This document shows positions 56,149-64,000 of a DNA stretch of 64,000 bases, piece by piece. Numbering within the stretch: position 1 is the stretch's first letter; each line of letters starts with the position of its first letter. Under the pieces are notes generated by a model. The model had not been told where the DNA came from. It saw nothing but the letters and a program-made list of their open reading frames with translations, and made no database searches. This stretch comes from Lachancea dasiensis (lineage: Eukaryota; Ascomycota; Saccharomycetes; Saccharomycetales; Saccharomycetaceae), in the NCBI GenBank assembly GCA_900074725.1, contig LT598457.1:1240001-1304000 (forward strand), written 5' to 3'. The translations under genes and the position numbers were made by a program.

Positions 56149-57972
56149 TTAGGCCCTTTTTCCTGAAATTGTATCGCGACTGCGAACCACGAAGGCCATA
56201 GCAGGGTCTTCTTCGCCTTCCCCGATTCTGGAAGAAACGACGTCAAGGTGTAGTTCTTTGTTGAAAGCATCTCTTTCTTCACGGAAGAATTCGACATCCT
56301 GGAAAGATTCCATCCATTCGTTCTTCTTGAAAATGTTGCTCACAGGCGTGCCAGGAGCTGGGAAGAAGTAGTTGAGGACAATGAAGATTAGGAATGAGAC
56401 AAGGAATCCAATCAGATAGTTCAAATAGTAAAGCTTGATAGCACCCATGGGTACGTAGATATTGTCGCCGACGGTCCCGACAAACCCTGGCATATTTGGA
56501 ACAAGACCACAAAGATAGGCAACCAGAGCCCTCCAGTTGACGCCAAATCTGTTGCCGTACATGTAGATCGAGACATCTTTGTCGGCACAGTACAAGTGTT
56601 GCAAGTCCAACTTGCCCCGTCTGACAACGTAGTAATCGGCCACCATGACGGCACTAATGCAACTTAGGAAGATAGCATACGCGCCCAATGCCGTGGTAAA
56701 CTTGCTCGAGCTGGACATCAAATTCCAAGGGCAAATGCATAACGCTAAACCAGCGCAAATGAAACCACCACGTCTAATATTGATGAATTTGGGCAGGAGT
56801 GCCGTCATGTCCGTACCAGCAGACAGGGAGTTTGCACTGATGTTGGTACCCAATTGCGCAACTGCGAAAACAAAAGAGATGAGAAACACACCAGCACGCT
56901 CACCCTTTGTCTGTCCATCACCCAAGAACCTGTCGAGAACGTCTAATGGAGACCAGTAGTTGACCTGGTAGACATTGTATGCCGCAGCAGTGACAATGAT
57001 ACCAATCAAGGACGTAATAGAAAAGAAAAATGGGATGGAGAATGCTTGAGAGAATGTAGCAGAATTCTTGGTCTTGGAAAAACGCGAGAAATCTGGTGCA
57101 TTGACAATCAGTGTAGCAAAATTACCGACACAGGCCAAGATGCCTTGGATCCATGCCCACCCACGATCACTTGAAGTTAGTGGGGGTCCTTGCACAAGAG
57201 ATTCCAGGGCAATATGGCCGTGGGACTTCACCAATGCCCAGATCAAAAAGCCGAAAGCTGCGAATGGAACCAAGCACGCCTTTACTGTAAACAAATGACG
57301 GATTTGATGTGGATGGACGTAAACAAATGGCAATTGGACGACCCAGAAAATAAAGAAGCACATGAATTGGTAAGTGGTGGCGTTGGGGCTGTTAATGTGG
57401 TCTGGTATACGATTTGGCAAATTGTAGCCAAAAATACTCTTGAGCATCAAAGACACGGGGGCATAAGCGATCCATGTTTGAACGGAATACCACACAATAG
57501 CCATAACCACACGGTTTAAAACGGGCCACAGTGAAAAGAAGATCCCAAACGAGGATCTAGCTACAATTGGGAATGATATGTGATAAACAGACCCGATCCT
57601 TGCAACCAGCACCACAAAAACAGCCACAATAGTGTAACCAATCCAAACTGTGAGCCACGTTTCCCACCAGCTGAGTCCCAGTTGCAATCCGGTTGCCGCA
57701 ACTTGCCAGGTGTTGATGTTGAAACAATCAGCAATCCAAAAGTACACAAAGTTGAACCATGACCAAACACGACGCTCCGCCTCTACGGGCTTTAAGTCAT
57801 GGTTGAAAAGGAAGGTCTCTTTAACAGTTTCGTGATGAGCTGTCTTATGAACTTCGAGGACCTCGAGCAGGCGCTTCCAAAAGCCCTTTTCTTGACCTAT
57901 CTCTTCGTGAGAACCATAGGAATTAGAGTCCGTGACGTTTACCTTGTCCAGACGTTTTTCGTCACTAGACAT
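56149..57972 (-). CDS. NCS1 permease, FUR4/DAL4 type (uracil or allantoin)
   Basis: A 607-residue plasma-membrane symporter of the NCS1 family (Fur4 uracil, Dal4 allantoin, Fui1 uridine). Conserved blocks: DLKPVEAERRVWSWFNFVYFWIADCFNINTW, LQLGLSWWETWLTVWIGY, FPIVARSSFGIFFSLWPVLNRVVMAIVWYSVQ, FMCFFIFWVVQLPF, IVNAPDFSRFSK, AGVFLISFVFAVAQLGTNISANS, and ICPWNLMSSSSKFTTALGAYAIFL. About 12 membrane segments. Wording such as IADCFNINTW, PDHINSPNATTY and YMYGNRFGVNWRALVAYLCG is closest to Dal4 as I remember it, but Fur4 is very similar, so substrate is left open. Several GATAAG sites, including a palindromic pair, lie in the promoter and fit nitrogen catabolite control. Confidence 0.88.
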   Translation of the reverse strand: MSSDEKRLDKVNVTDSNSYGSHEEIGQEKGFWKRLLEVLEVHKTAHHETVKETFLFNHDLKPVEAERRVWSWFNFVYFWIADCFNINTWQVAATGLQLGLSWWETWLTVWIGYTIVAVFVVLVARIGSVYHISFPIVARSSFGIFFSLWPVLNRVVMAIVWYSVQTWIAYAPVSLMLKSIFGYNLPNRIPDHINSPNATTYQFMCFFIFWVVQLPFVYVHPHQIRHLFTVKACLVPFAAFGFLIWALVKSHGHIALESLVQGPPLTSSDRGWAWIQGILACVGNFATLIVNAPDFSRFSKTKNSATFSQAFSIPFFFSITSLIGIIVTAAAYNVYQVNYWSPLDVLDRFLGDGQTKGERAGVFLISFVFAVAQLGTNISANSLSAGTDMTALLPKFINIRRGGFICAGLALCICPWNLMSSSSKFTTALGAYAIFLSCISAVMVADYYVVRRGKLDLQHLYCADKDVSIYMYGNRFGVNWRALVAYLCGLVPNMPGFVGTVGDNIYVPMGAIKLYYLNYLIGFLVSFLIFIVLNYFFPAPGTPVSNIFKKNEWMESFQDVEFFREERDAFNKELHLDVVSSRIGEGEEDPAMAFVVRSRDTISGKRA

Positions 57973-58105
57973 TGTGGGCTGTGAAGAAATGGTATTTCAG
58001 ATCAATGAAGGACTTAGGGTTACACGAAGACCAGAGTACCGAAGATTGAGAATCGCTCTTCGGTTAAGTACGTTGGCGCTTTTGTGATGGCCCTAGGGAA
58101 CCCCA

Positions 58106-58126
58106 TTATCATGCTTAGCATGATAA
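58106..58126. promoter_or_regulatory. Palindromic paired GATA site upstream of the permease
   Basis: Arms TTATCATGCT and AGCATGATAA flank a single T, giving two inverted GATAA motifs about 135-155 bases before the permease ATG. This suits Gln3/Gat1/Dal80 GATA factors, which favour paired sites in nitrogen-regulated genes. Confidence 0.65.
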
Positions 58127-59437
58127 GAGATGCCTTGCAAATCAGGCTTCTCATATCTATTGGTTCCGGGTATTTTCTACTAATCAGTAGAAATTAAAAA
58201 ATAATTTCCCGATGACCCGGGCCACCATCTAGGAGAGAGCAGATGATGTGCATAACTCGTTTATTTCCCAGCATTTTGCCTTTCTTATCTGGGAAAAACG
58301 GCGCGGGAGCATGAGCAGGGTCGAAATTTCTCAATGGGGGGGAGTAGAGGCATTCTTCAAGGAGGACCACCCTCCGTTAGCAACGAGAAAATTAGTCGTG
58401 ACTTGCCCGCCAATCTCGTAACAGTTTAGAAAGGTGCCACTGATTTGACGCCTTACTGCGATAAGGAAAGCTCGGTCATCTGCGCGTCCACATGAAAAAT
58501 TGATGGCTACTTAGGGTATAGGCCCTGCAAATCGTACGATTATCATGATCATTTGCCATGATGAGCTGGGCCGGGATTGAGCCGCTTCAAGGGTAAATGG
58601 ATCTTGAGTGTTGCCACACGCCATTACAGTGTTCTATGGACAGTCTTTTCAACGTCTCGAAGTAAATAGCACATATTGTGATCAAAAGGCTCTCAGTCGT
58701 CTGCAGGCCACGACCTAGACGAAGCGTAAATATTTCGAAGTGGGGAAGTAAGCTGCGGACGCTGAACAGAATCACAGCTATAAGTACTTATCACTAGGGG
58801 TGTCATGTCTAATGGGCCACCATTGTGGCGAACTTTTCAGCAGCGCCATAAGTTTAAGCGGGTACCCATGGGTCGACGTGATCTCATAAAATTTAGGTGG
58901 TCCGCTGTATTGATATTGTCTTTTCCATACCAGCTAGATTTATCAAAGCTCTCATAATGGTTTGCCTGTAAATTTATCCGAAGCTAGTAATACGTAGCCT
59001 TGAAAGCGCATTCAGGTGATGACTTGAAATGTGACAACCAGTAGAGAGTCCATTGAACCAACAAATCCTAACTACTCAACAACTTGGAACCGAGCTTTGT
59101 TGATATGCGCTTTGGTCTCAAGCACGCAACCCACCTGTTGTGTAAACACATGAGACCCCCCTCTACATGTTTACAGTTTCTTGCCGACATTCTTCAACCA
59201 CGCTGAATCATGCTTTCCATTGAAGCGTGTGCAACAAAGCGAGAGCTGTTGAATAAAGCTCTATGTGGAACTGTTTCAATAGCTGAAGCTGTCTCCTAAC
59301 TGGTAGAGCGTCAAACTCAGGGTTTAAGCGCCCAGCTTTAAGTAAATTTCCAAGAGATTACTCAACTCTTGGGACACATCATTTTTGACGCGCGCTCGTG
59401 ACTTCACATAGTTAATTAAGAAGTATAATGAATTCAG

Positions 59438-59443
59438 TGACTC
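59438..59443 (+). promoter_or_regulatory. TGACTC (Bas1/Gcn4-type) site of ADE8
   Basis: TGACTC about 45 bases before the ADE8 ATG matches the Bas1-Bas2 core found in yeast purine genes and the Gcn4 half of TGACTCA. The motif is short, so weight comes from its placement. Confidence 0.55.
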
Positions 59444-59483
59444 TGTCCAAGAACCATCACCCATCGACGTTCGTTGAGCCAGA

Positions 59484-60122
59484 ATGACACCAAGAATAGT
59501 CGTGTTGATATCAGGATCGGGATCAAATTTGCAAGCGCTGATAGATGCTAGGAGTAGAAATGAGCTTCCTGGCGAAATAGTCAAGGTGGTCTCTTCGAGC
59601 AAGAAAGCGTACGGTCTAGAAAGAGCCGCTCAAAACGGTATTCCCACCCATGTCCATTCGTTATACACATATACTAAAGCTTTGGGGAAAGAAGACAGAA
59701 CAGGCAGGACCGAAGCGAGACGAAAATTTGAAATTGACCTGGCGTCTGTCATCAATAAGGATAAGCCAGATCTGATAGTGTGTGCTGGCTGGCTTTTAAT
59801 ACTAGGTCCTGACTTTTTGAAAGAGATAGATCAAGTTCCTATCATTAATCTACATCCAGCGCTACCTGGTGCGTTTGATGGGACTACTCATGCCATTGAA
59901 ATGGCCTGGCAAAAGTGCCAGGACGAGCAAAAACCGCTGACTGCCGGGTGTATGGTGCACTACGTCATCCAAGAGGTGGACCAGGGAAAGCCTGTAGTGA
60001 TCAAGAAACTGGAAATCTTGCCCGGTCAAGAAACGTTGGAACAATACGAGCAAAGACTGCATGCACAGGAACATGTGGCCATTGTTGAAGCGGTGCAGCA
60101 AATCCTCGGTCCTCAGTCGTAA
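59484..60122 (+). CDS. ADE8: Phosphoribosylglycinamide formyltransferase Ade8
   Basis: A 212-residue GAR transformylase that adds a formyl group from 10-formyl-THF in the third step of purine synthesis. N-terminal nucleotide-binding loop VVLISGSGSNLQALIDA; folate-binding block VCAGWLLILGPDFL; catalytic region INLHPALPGAFDG with the conserved Asn/His pair, and HYVIQEVDQGKPVVIK with the catalytic Asp. The length matches the yeast enzyme (214). The ATG at 59484 lies just after the TGACTC site. Convergent with PUP1 across about 85 bases. Confidence 0.97.
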   Translation: MTPRIVVLISGSGSNLQALIDARSRNELPGEIVKVVSSSKKAYGLERAAQNGIPTHVHSLYTYTKALGKEDRTGRTEARRKFEIDLASVINKDKPDLIVCAGWLLILGPDFLKEIDQVPIINLHPALPGAFDGTTHAIEMAWQKCQDEQKPLTAGCMVHYVIQEVDQGKPVVIKKLEILPGQETLEQYEQRLHAQEHVAIVEAVQQILGPQS

Positions 60123-60208
60123 GGCAGAAACCACTCGGCGAGTGCTGTTCCTGTCTTGTTAATGCATCAAGTGTTAAAGTAGTGTAAATGATATAGTATA
60201 TGTGAGTT

Positions 60209-61000
60209 TCAAGCCTCCAACTCGATGTCTACGGTCTCCTCTTCAACTTGACATATATCGAGCACGCGTTCGCTCAAAAACGCGGTGGTTCCCCTGGCGA
60301 ACTTGTAGCTTCTTTGTTTGGCTGCTCTTTCATTGGGAGTTCTATGGTTTCTTAGGTACTGCGCGTCTTTCCCTATTTCCATCACACACAGATCCACGTT
60401 GGAACCGGAGCCCAAATCATTCCATATACCGGCCTCGATTGCATCCGAGGCTAGATCCATTGCCTCCTCACGAGTTAATTCTTGTTTCCAATTGGCCTCC
60501 AATACCGCCATCGCTGCCAGCGATCCGGACCCCAGACTTTGGTAGAACCCTACGTCGGTGGATCCGTGTGCTTGTATGGAAAACAAATGGGCACCCGTGG
60601 GATCGACACCAGCCACAATCAAGTACGCGCCGACATGGCCTTGGTATTTGAACAGATGCTGCTTCAACATTTGCAATGCGGAAACTACCCGAGGCTCTCG
60701 TGAAGAGTAAAGAGAGTGCAGTTCCAGGTTAGACCCGATCAGTCTTGTTACCTCTTCTGTGTCGGCCGCGGTACCGGCTCCCGCACACCAAATCCGTGGG
60801 GCCATCCTATGCAGTTTTGCACAATTTTTGTTGGCTACAATTGGGCCGGTTGTGGATCTGGTATCGGCTGCAATGACCACCCCTCCATTGAACTTAACTC
60901 CCACAATTGTAGTACCTGTGGAAGTAGCCTGCGGCGTGGTTTTAGAGCGCTCTGCGAGGAACTGGTTCCTCTGATAGTTATCAAACGACAGGCCGGCCAT
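60209..61000 (-). CDS. PUP1: 20S proteasome beta-2 subunit Pup1 (trypsin-like)
   Basis: A 263-residue proteasome beta subunit with trypsin-like activity. The 29-residue propeptide ends in STG, and processing before Thr30 (TTIVGVKFNGGVV) exposes the catalytic N-terminal threonine. Lys/Asp residues follow in AADTRSTTGPIVANKN. Other family blocks: CAGAGTAADTEEVTRLIGSNLELH, YLIVAGVDPTGAHLFSIQAHGS and SGSLAAMAVLEANW. The C-terminal extension EERVLDI...VEEETVDIELEA type arm wraps neighbouring beta-3. An exact PACE site lies upstream at 61050-61058. Its counterpart is YOR157C, next to NFI1 in S. cerevisiae. Confidence 0.97.
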   Translation of the reverse strand: MAGLSFDNYQRNQFLAERSKTTPQATSTGTTIVGVKFNGGVVIAADTRSTTGPIVANKNCAKLHRMAPRIWCAGAGTAADTEEVTRLIGSNLELHSLYSSREPRVVSALQMLKQHLFKYQGHVGAYLIVAGVDPTGAHLFSIQAHGSTDVGFYQSLGSGSLAAMAVLEANWKQELTREEAMDLASDAIEAGIWNDLGSGSNVDLCVMEIGKDAQYLRNHRTPNERAAKQRSYKFARGTTAFLSERVLDICQVEEETVDIELEA

Positions 61001-61049
61001 CTTGTTGAATTTCGTCGTGTTACTCTACGTCAATCCACAGCTCTCTAAA

Positions 61050-61058
61050 GGTGGCAAA
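61050..61058 (+). promoter_or_regulatory. PACE element (Rpn4 site) of PUP1
   Basis: Exact GGTGGCAAA about 50 bases upstream of the PUP1 ATG (PUP1 is on the minus strand; PACE works in either orientation). Same motif as upstream of RPN9. Confidence 0.88.
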
Positions 61059-61203
61059 TGTGTAACCTCGAATTCAAGCGAATCTTAATCCACGTCTCGT
61101 TCAAAACGATGCGTGCATTTTACGTTAACTTTAAGGCGACACACAAGCCTACGTTGGCGAGGCGTACTATTAAAGTATGGATGGTTACCCCACAGTCAGA
61201 TAT

Positions 61204-61338
61204 TTAACTACTTTTCTGGAAACGGAACCTGTGTTTAATTTTGCTTTTTTGCGGAATGCGTCTTTTAAACCCTTTTAACGCACGGTTTGCCATTTTTATA
61301 ACCACGTCGTAAGTTTTCGGCTGGGGCACTCCCAACAT
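61204..61338 (-). CDS. Possible small basic protein (44 residues)
   Basis: An ATG at 61338 gives 44 residues (MLGVPQPKTYDVV ... IKHRFRFQKSS), strongly basic towards the end; the open frame continues upstream to about 61458 without an earlier ATG. No family recognised. Basic, Arg/Lys-rich small proteins are typical of mitochondrial ribosomal or nucleolar factors, but that is only a compositional remark. It may be chance. Confidence 0.2.
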   Translation of the reverse strand: MLGVPQPKTYDVVIKMANRALKGFKRRIPQKSKIKHRFRFQKSS

Positions 61339-61571
61339 GCCTCTGTTGGATTTCCAAGTTTTATTTTCAACCCTACCCCGGCTCAAAAATAGTCTTAAAG
61401 TTTTGATTTTGTCATTTTCGCCATTCGATGATATATCAATGGCCTTATAGAAGTGCAATATTTATTATAGGTATAATATGTAATATGTAAAAGCTTAAAT
61501 CGATACGATCACCTTTCTTGAGACAAGTCGACTCAATAGCAACTAAATCAGCCTATCACGTATCCTGTTAA

Positions 61572-64000
61572 ATGACCCAGGATGTTTCTCTGATTGAGCC
61601 TGCCAAAGTGCGGACTTTGGTGGTACCGGTAGGAGAATGGACTCGATCCCGTTTCATGGAGAAGGTTGGCGAGCTTCAGGAGCGCTTTGAGGCTCGACTG
61701 GTCGATATAACACCACTAGAGGATCCCAATTTCAATCCACAGGGGTTTCCTCAGGGGAGGCTTCTGTTTGATTTCCACACAACTCTGAGTAACGAAGAAC
61801 AAGCGTTTTTTCTGCACGATTTTGAACTGTACAGGAAGACATTCGTACTCATTGGGCTCGTCAACAAGGAACTTCGGGCTCCACAAGAGGCACTCGAGCT
61901 GCTGCAAAAGAAATTTCCTGATTCTATTTCCCACAACCTTGTTTATTTCGAGGACTTACCGGTTGACGACTCCAAAAACATACATTGTGCATTTAACTCG
62001 AGCTTGGAGACGATCATCTGTGATATCGGGAGGAATTTCCTGGAAGCACTGGGCCTTTACTACGCTTCGTACAAACATGTGACGCTGCGGTCTCCGGGCG
62101 CCATGGGAGGCGCTTCGATCTCAAAGACTGCATTGATGCGTCAACCACAATTGACCACAACCTCTTCATCATCTTCGAGAATTTTATCAAATTCTCTAGA
62201 CACCAATACGGGCTCATCACTAAAGCGAAGTACGTCGTTCAAGTCGTTAGGACTCAATTCTGGCTCTTCTGACCAAATGAAAGCCAAAGCTCGCCAATAT
62301 AAGATTTTCGGCAATTTCAAGTTACTGGCTGGTAGATACATGGACGCCATGCAAAACTTTGCCGAAGCAGCCTCTACACTACACAAATTTCATGATCACA
62401 TTTGGCTGGGTAGCGCCTTAGAGGGACTTGCAATTTCCATGCTTTTGCTAACTTATCTGCGTGTCCCCTTTCAGGTACCTCCCTTCGTTTCTGCCATTTG
62501 TCCTCTCAAAGAGTTTGAAGCAAATAGCTCTCAAACAGGGAGTGCACCGCGGAGCAGCATGGCTTCCGCAAGTGTCCAATCGCCAAGGAACTCGATGAGT
62601 TCAATTTCCTCAAAAATTGCTGTTATAGAGTCCCAAAATGTGGCCTTGCCACTACTGATAAAATGCATTAGCGAAAAAGTCTTGCATTATTACGAAGTAA
62701 GTTTATCTCACAATACCGAATTCGCCCCACAAATTGTGTATTGTGAACACATATTACGCGTTGCCCGGTTTATGTCATACTGTCATTCTCATTCAGAACT
62801 TGAGAAGGATCTTTTAAAAAACGGAGCCAACTACCAGCCGGTCGCCTCGGAATTGAACTTGGGTGGGAGTTCACTGAAAAACTATTTTTCAAAGTGGGAA
62901 ATATGTCACTATACCAATCGTCTATTTGAACTGCAGCTCAAGCAGATGGACCTTGGCTCTCAAATAAAGGTTTACACTTCCCTAGCACTTATTTACAGGG
63001 ATTTGAACTTTGAGCGAAAACAAGCTTTTATTTCCAGGATTCTTCTTGTGAGCTTACTGCCACGCCACGCATCTGAGTCCTTATTAATACACGGTGATTT
63101 GCACAACAACAAAGTTGAATGCTTACTTGAGGCTTATGGTGTTAATCGGAGTCCTGAAAAATCTATCGACGATGCTGCGAGATGTTCTTGGGTGATTCTC
63201 CAGAAGAATGTTTTGATGCTGGCTATTAACATGGCTTCTAAGGCTAAAGACGGACAGAAAGTTTGTGAATATTCATTGCTACTCTTGCAAAAATACTCTC
63301 ATGCTCTCACGCAACATGAGCAAAAGACGATACTTCAAAATAATATTTTGGCCTTTTCAGCTACTACAAAAGATATAGCGTATTGGGACCCATTTGTATT
63401 AAGGAAGCTCTATATTGTCCAACTTGAGAATCACAAAGTTGTTCCGCAGAAAAAGCTCATTAGTAATGGTAAGGATCAAGAAATTACCCAGCATAATTCC
63501 CAGGTTTTCAATCCTTTCCGAAACTATGGAGTGCGTGATACAGCGTCAAAGCCAAAATCGGCAACAGCTGCATCTAGTTTTTTACTGGGAGAGACGGCGG
63601 AAATGGTGTTAGGCTTCCAAAATCCTTTCAAGTTTGATTTGATTGTGACCCATCTTTCGTTTGAGGAATGTGACAAGCAGTATGTCGATTTTTTGAGCAG
63701 TAGCGTGAGACGAGAACTACCTTTCACCGTAAAGCCCAATTCTTTGGCATCCATTCACCTGCCTGTCTCTTTCAGCAAAGAAGTCAGCACTAAGCATGTT
63801 ATCCAACGCCTAAATATTGGAGTTTTTGGCCTTGAGCCGACGCCATTCAATATAGTTACGGCAGAAAGAATGCGAAACGAAAGTTCAGAAGAAAGTGGTA
63901 GGGGTAAGTATGGAACCTTTGAGTTCAGAGTTATTCGAGAACAACCGGATTTGGAGTTTGTTGGTAGTACTTTTAACGATAATTGCCAAATGATGTTAGA
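61572..64000 (+). CDS. TRS120: TRAPPII complex subunit Trs120, N-terminal part
   Basis: An open frame from the ATG at 61572 runs off the window edge after about 809 codons; I read it through without a stop. Trs120 is specific to the TRAPPII complex, the exchange factor for Ypt31/32 in late Golgi traffic; S. cerevisiae Trs120 has 1289 residues. Visible blocks: KVRTLVVPVGEWTRSRF, PQGRLLFDFHTTL, VLIGLVNKELRAPQEAL, YKIFGNFKLLAGRYMDAMQNFAEAA and LGSALEGLAISMLLL, the TPR-like parts of the N-terminal domain. A Ser-rich insert lies at about 190-235. The PUP1-TRS120 divergent arrangement and ADE8 next door fit YDR407-408. Confidence 0.92.
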   Translation, partial: MTQDVSLIEPAKVRTLVVPVGEWTRSRFMEKVGELQERFEARLVDITPLEDPNFNPQGFPQGRLLFDFHTTLSNEEQAFFLHDFELYRKTFVLIGLVNKELRAPQEALELLQKKFPDSISHNLVYFEDLPVDDSKNIHCAFNSSLETIICDIGRNFLEALGLYYASYKHVTLRSPGAMGGASISKTALMRQPQLTTTSSSSSRILSNSLDTNTGSSLKRSTSFKSLGLNSGSSDQMKAKARQYKIFGNFKLLAGRYMDAMQNFAEAASTLHKFHDHIWLGSALEGLAISMLLLTYLRVPFQVPPFVSAICPLKEFEANSSQTGSAPRSSMASASVQSPRNSMSSISSKIAVIESQNVALPLLIKCISEKVLHYYEVSLSHNTEFAPQIVYCEHILRVARFMSYCHSHSELEKDLLKNGANYQPVASELNLGGSSLKNYFSKWEICHYTNRLFELQLKQMDLGSQIKVYTSLALIYRDLNFERKQAFISRILLVSLLPRHASESLLIHGDLHNNKVECLLEAYGVNRSPEKSIDDAARCSWVILQKNVLMLAINMASKAKDGQKVCEYSLLLLQKYSHALTQHEQKTILQNNILAFSATTKDIAYWDPFVLRKLYIVQLENHKVVPQKKLISNGKDQEITQHNSQVFNPFRNYGVRDTASKPKSATAASSFLLGETAEMVLGFQNPFKFDLIVTHLSFEECDKQYVDFLSSSVRRELPFTVKPNSLASIHLPVSFSKEVSTKHVIQRLNIGVFGLEPTPFNIVTAERMRNESSEESGRGKYGTFEFRVIREQPDLEFVGSTFNDNCQMML

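Larger units (their letters stand above)
57973..59483. other. Divergent upstream region of the permease and ADE8
   Basis: About 1.5 kb with no credible gene. It carries GATAAG words (58122-58127, 58284-58289 reverse, 58460-58465, 58787-58792 reverse) and, near the ADE8 end, TGACTC at 59438-59443. Length and site density suggest a regulated promoter on the permease side. Confidence 0.55.
61001..61571. other. Divergent upstream region of PUP1 and TRS120
   Basis: About 570 bases. It holds the PUP1 PACE site and one basic small ORF on the minus strand (61204-61338). No RNA gene was recognised, though the middle part is not typical promoter sequence. Confidence 0.45.

Noticed and set aside
59289-59330. 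tRNA-like words (AACTGGTAGAGCG...) before ADE8
   Set aside because: No cloverleaf and no B box.

Overview
The window looks like nuclear DNA of a budding yeast (Saccharomycetaceae). Genes are dense and almost all intronless. The only introns I could place are the two tiny ones of the dynein light chain gene, with GTATGC/GTAAGT donors and perfect TACTAAC branch points. The two tRNA genes have yeast-type bodies. From memory of S. cerevisiae systematic names, most genes correspond to YDR407-YDR429, interleaved with singles from YEL050-054, YML006/008/041/042 and YOR157. Interleaving of what became sister regions is the pattern of a lineage that did not pass through the whole-genome duplication (Lachancea-like). 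Genus is not proven.

Layout. 1-4.9 kb: 3' end of ERG6, a Git-type glycerophosphodiester permease with a perfect inositol/choline UAS, and a short kinesin-3-like motor. 5-11.6 kb: DYN2, SNX41, RPN9, BNA7, TIF35. 11.6-13.7 kb: gene desert with repeats. 13.7-26.2 kb: SIP1 (AMPK beta), GIS4 (CaaX protein) and a giant HKR1-type mucin sensor. 26.6-36 kb: AFG1, MAK10, a GC-rich hairpin island, RPL12, an Atg37/ACBD5-like acyl-CoA-binding protein, RAD30. 36.4-42.8 kb: tRNA-Ser(AGA), SYF1, VMA8, an M28 aminopeptidase, RML2. 42.8-44.2 kb: second desert, holding a related copy of the repeat in the first. 44.2-55 kb: SIZ1, STE14, VPS71, tRNA-Val(AAC), CAT2, DFM1, RRP17, ERD1. 55-64 kb: a small orphan ORF, a FUR4/DAL4-type permease, ADE8, PUP1 and the 5' part of TRS120.

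Most genes are conserved housekeeping genes. Promoters carry recognisable yeast regulon signals: UAS-INO (permease), PACE (RPN9, PUP1), RRPE plus PAC (RRP17), Rap1 (RPL12), Bas1/Gcn4-type TGACTC (ADE8) and a palindromic GATA pair (nitrogen-regulated permease).

The points most worth a second look are: the stripped-down kinesin-3; the GC-rich hairpin island between the Rap1 site and RPL12, which ends in a T12 run on the minus strand; a dispersed repeat in two gene deserts that coincide with inferred inversion breakpoints; the Atg37-like protein; and the coding minisatellites of HKR1 and SIZ1. I saw no intact mobile element, CRISPR array, rRNA gene or centromere.
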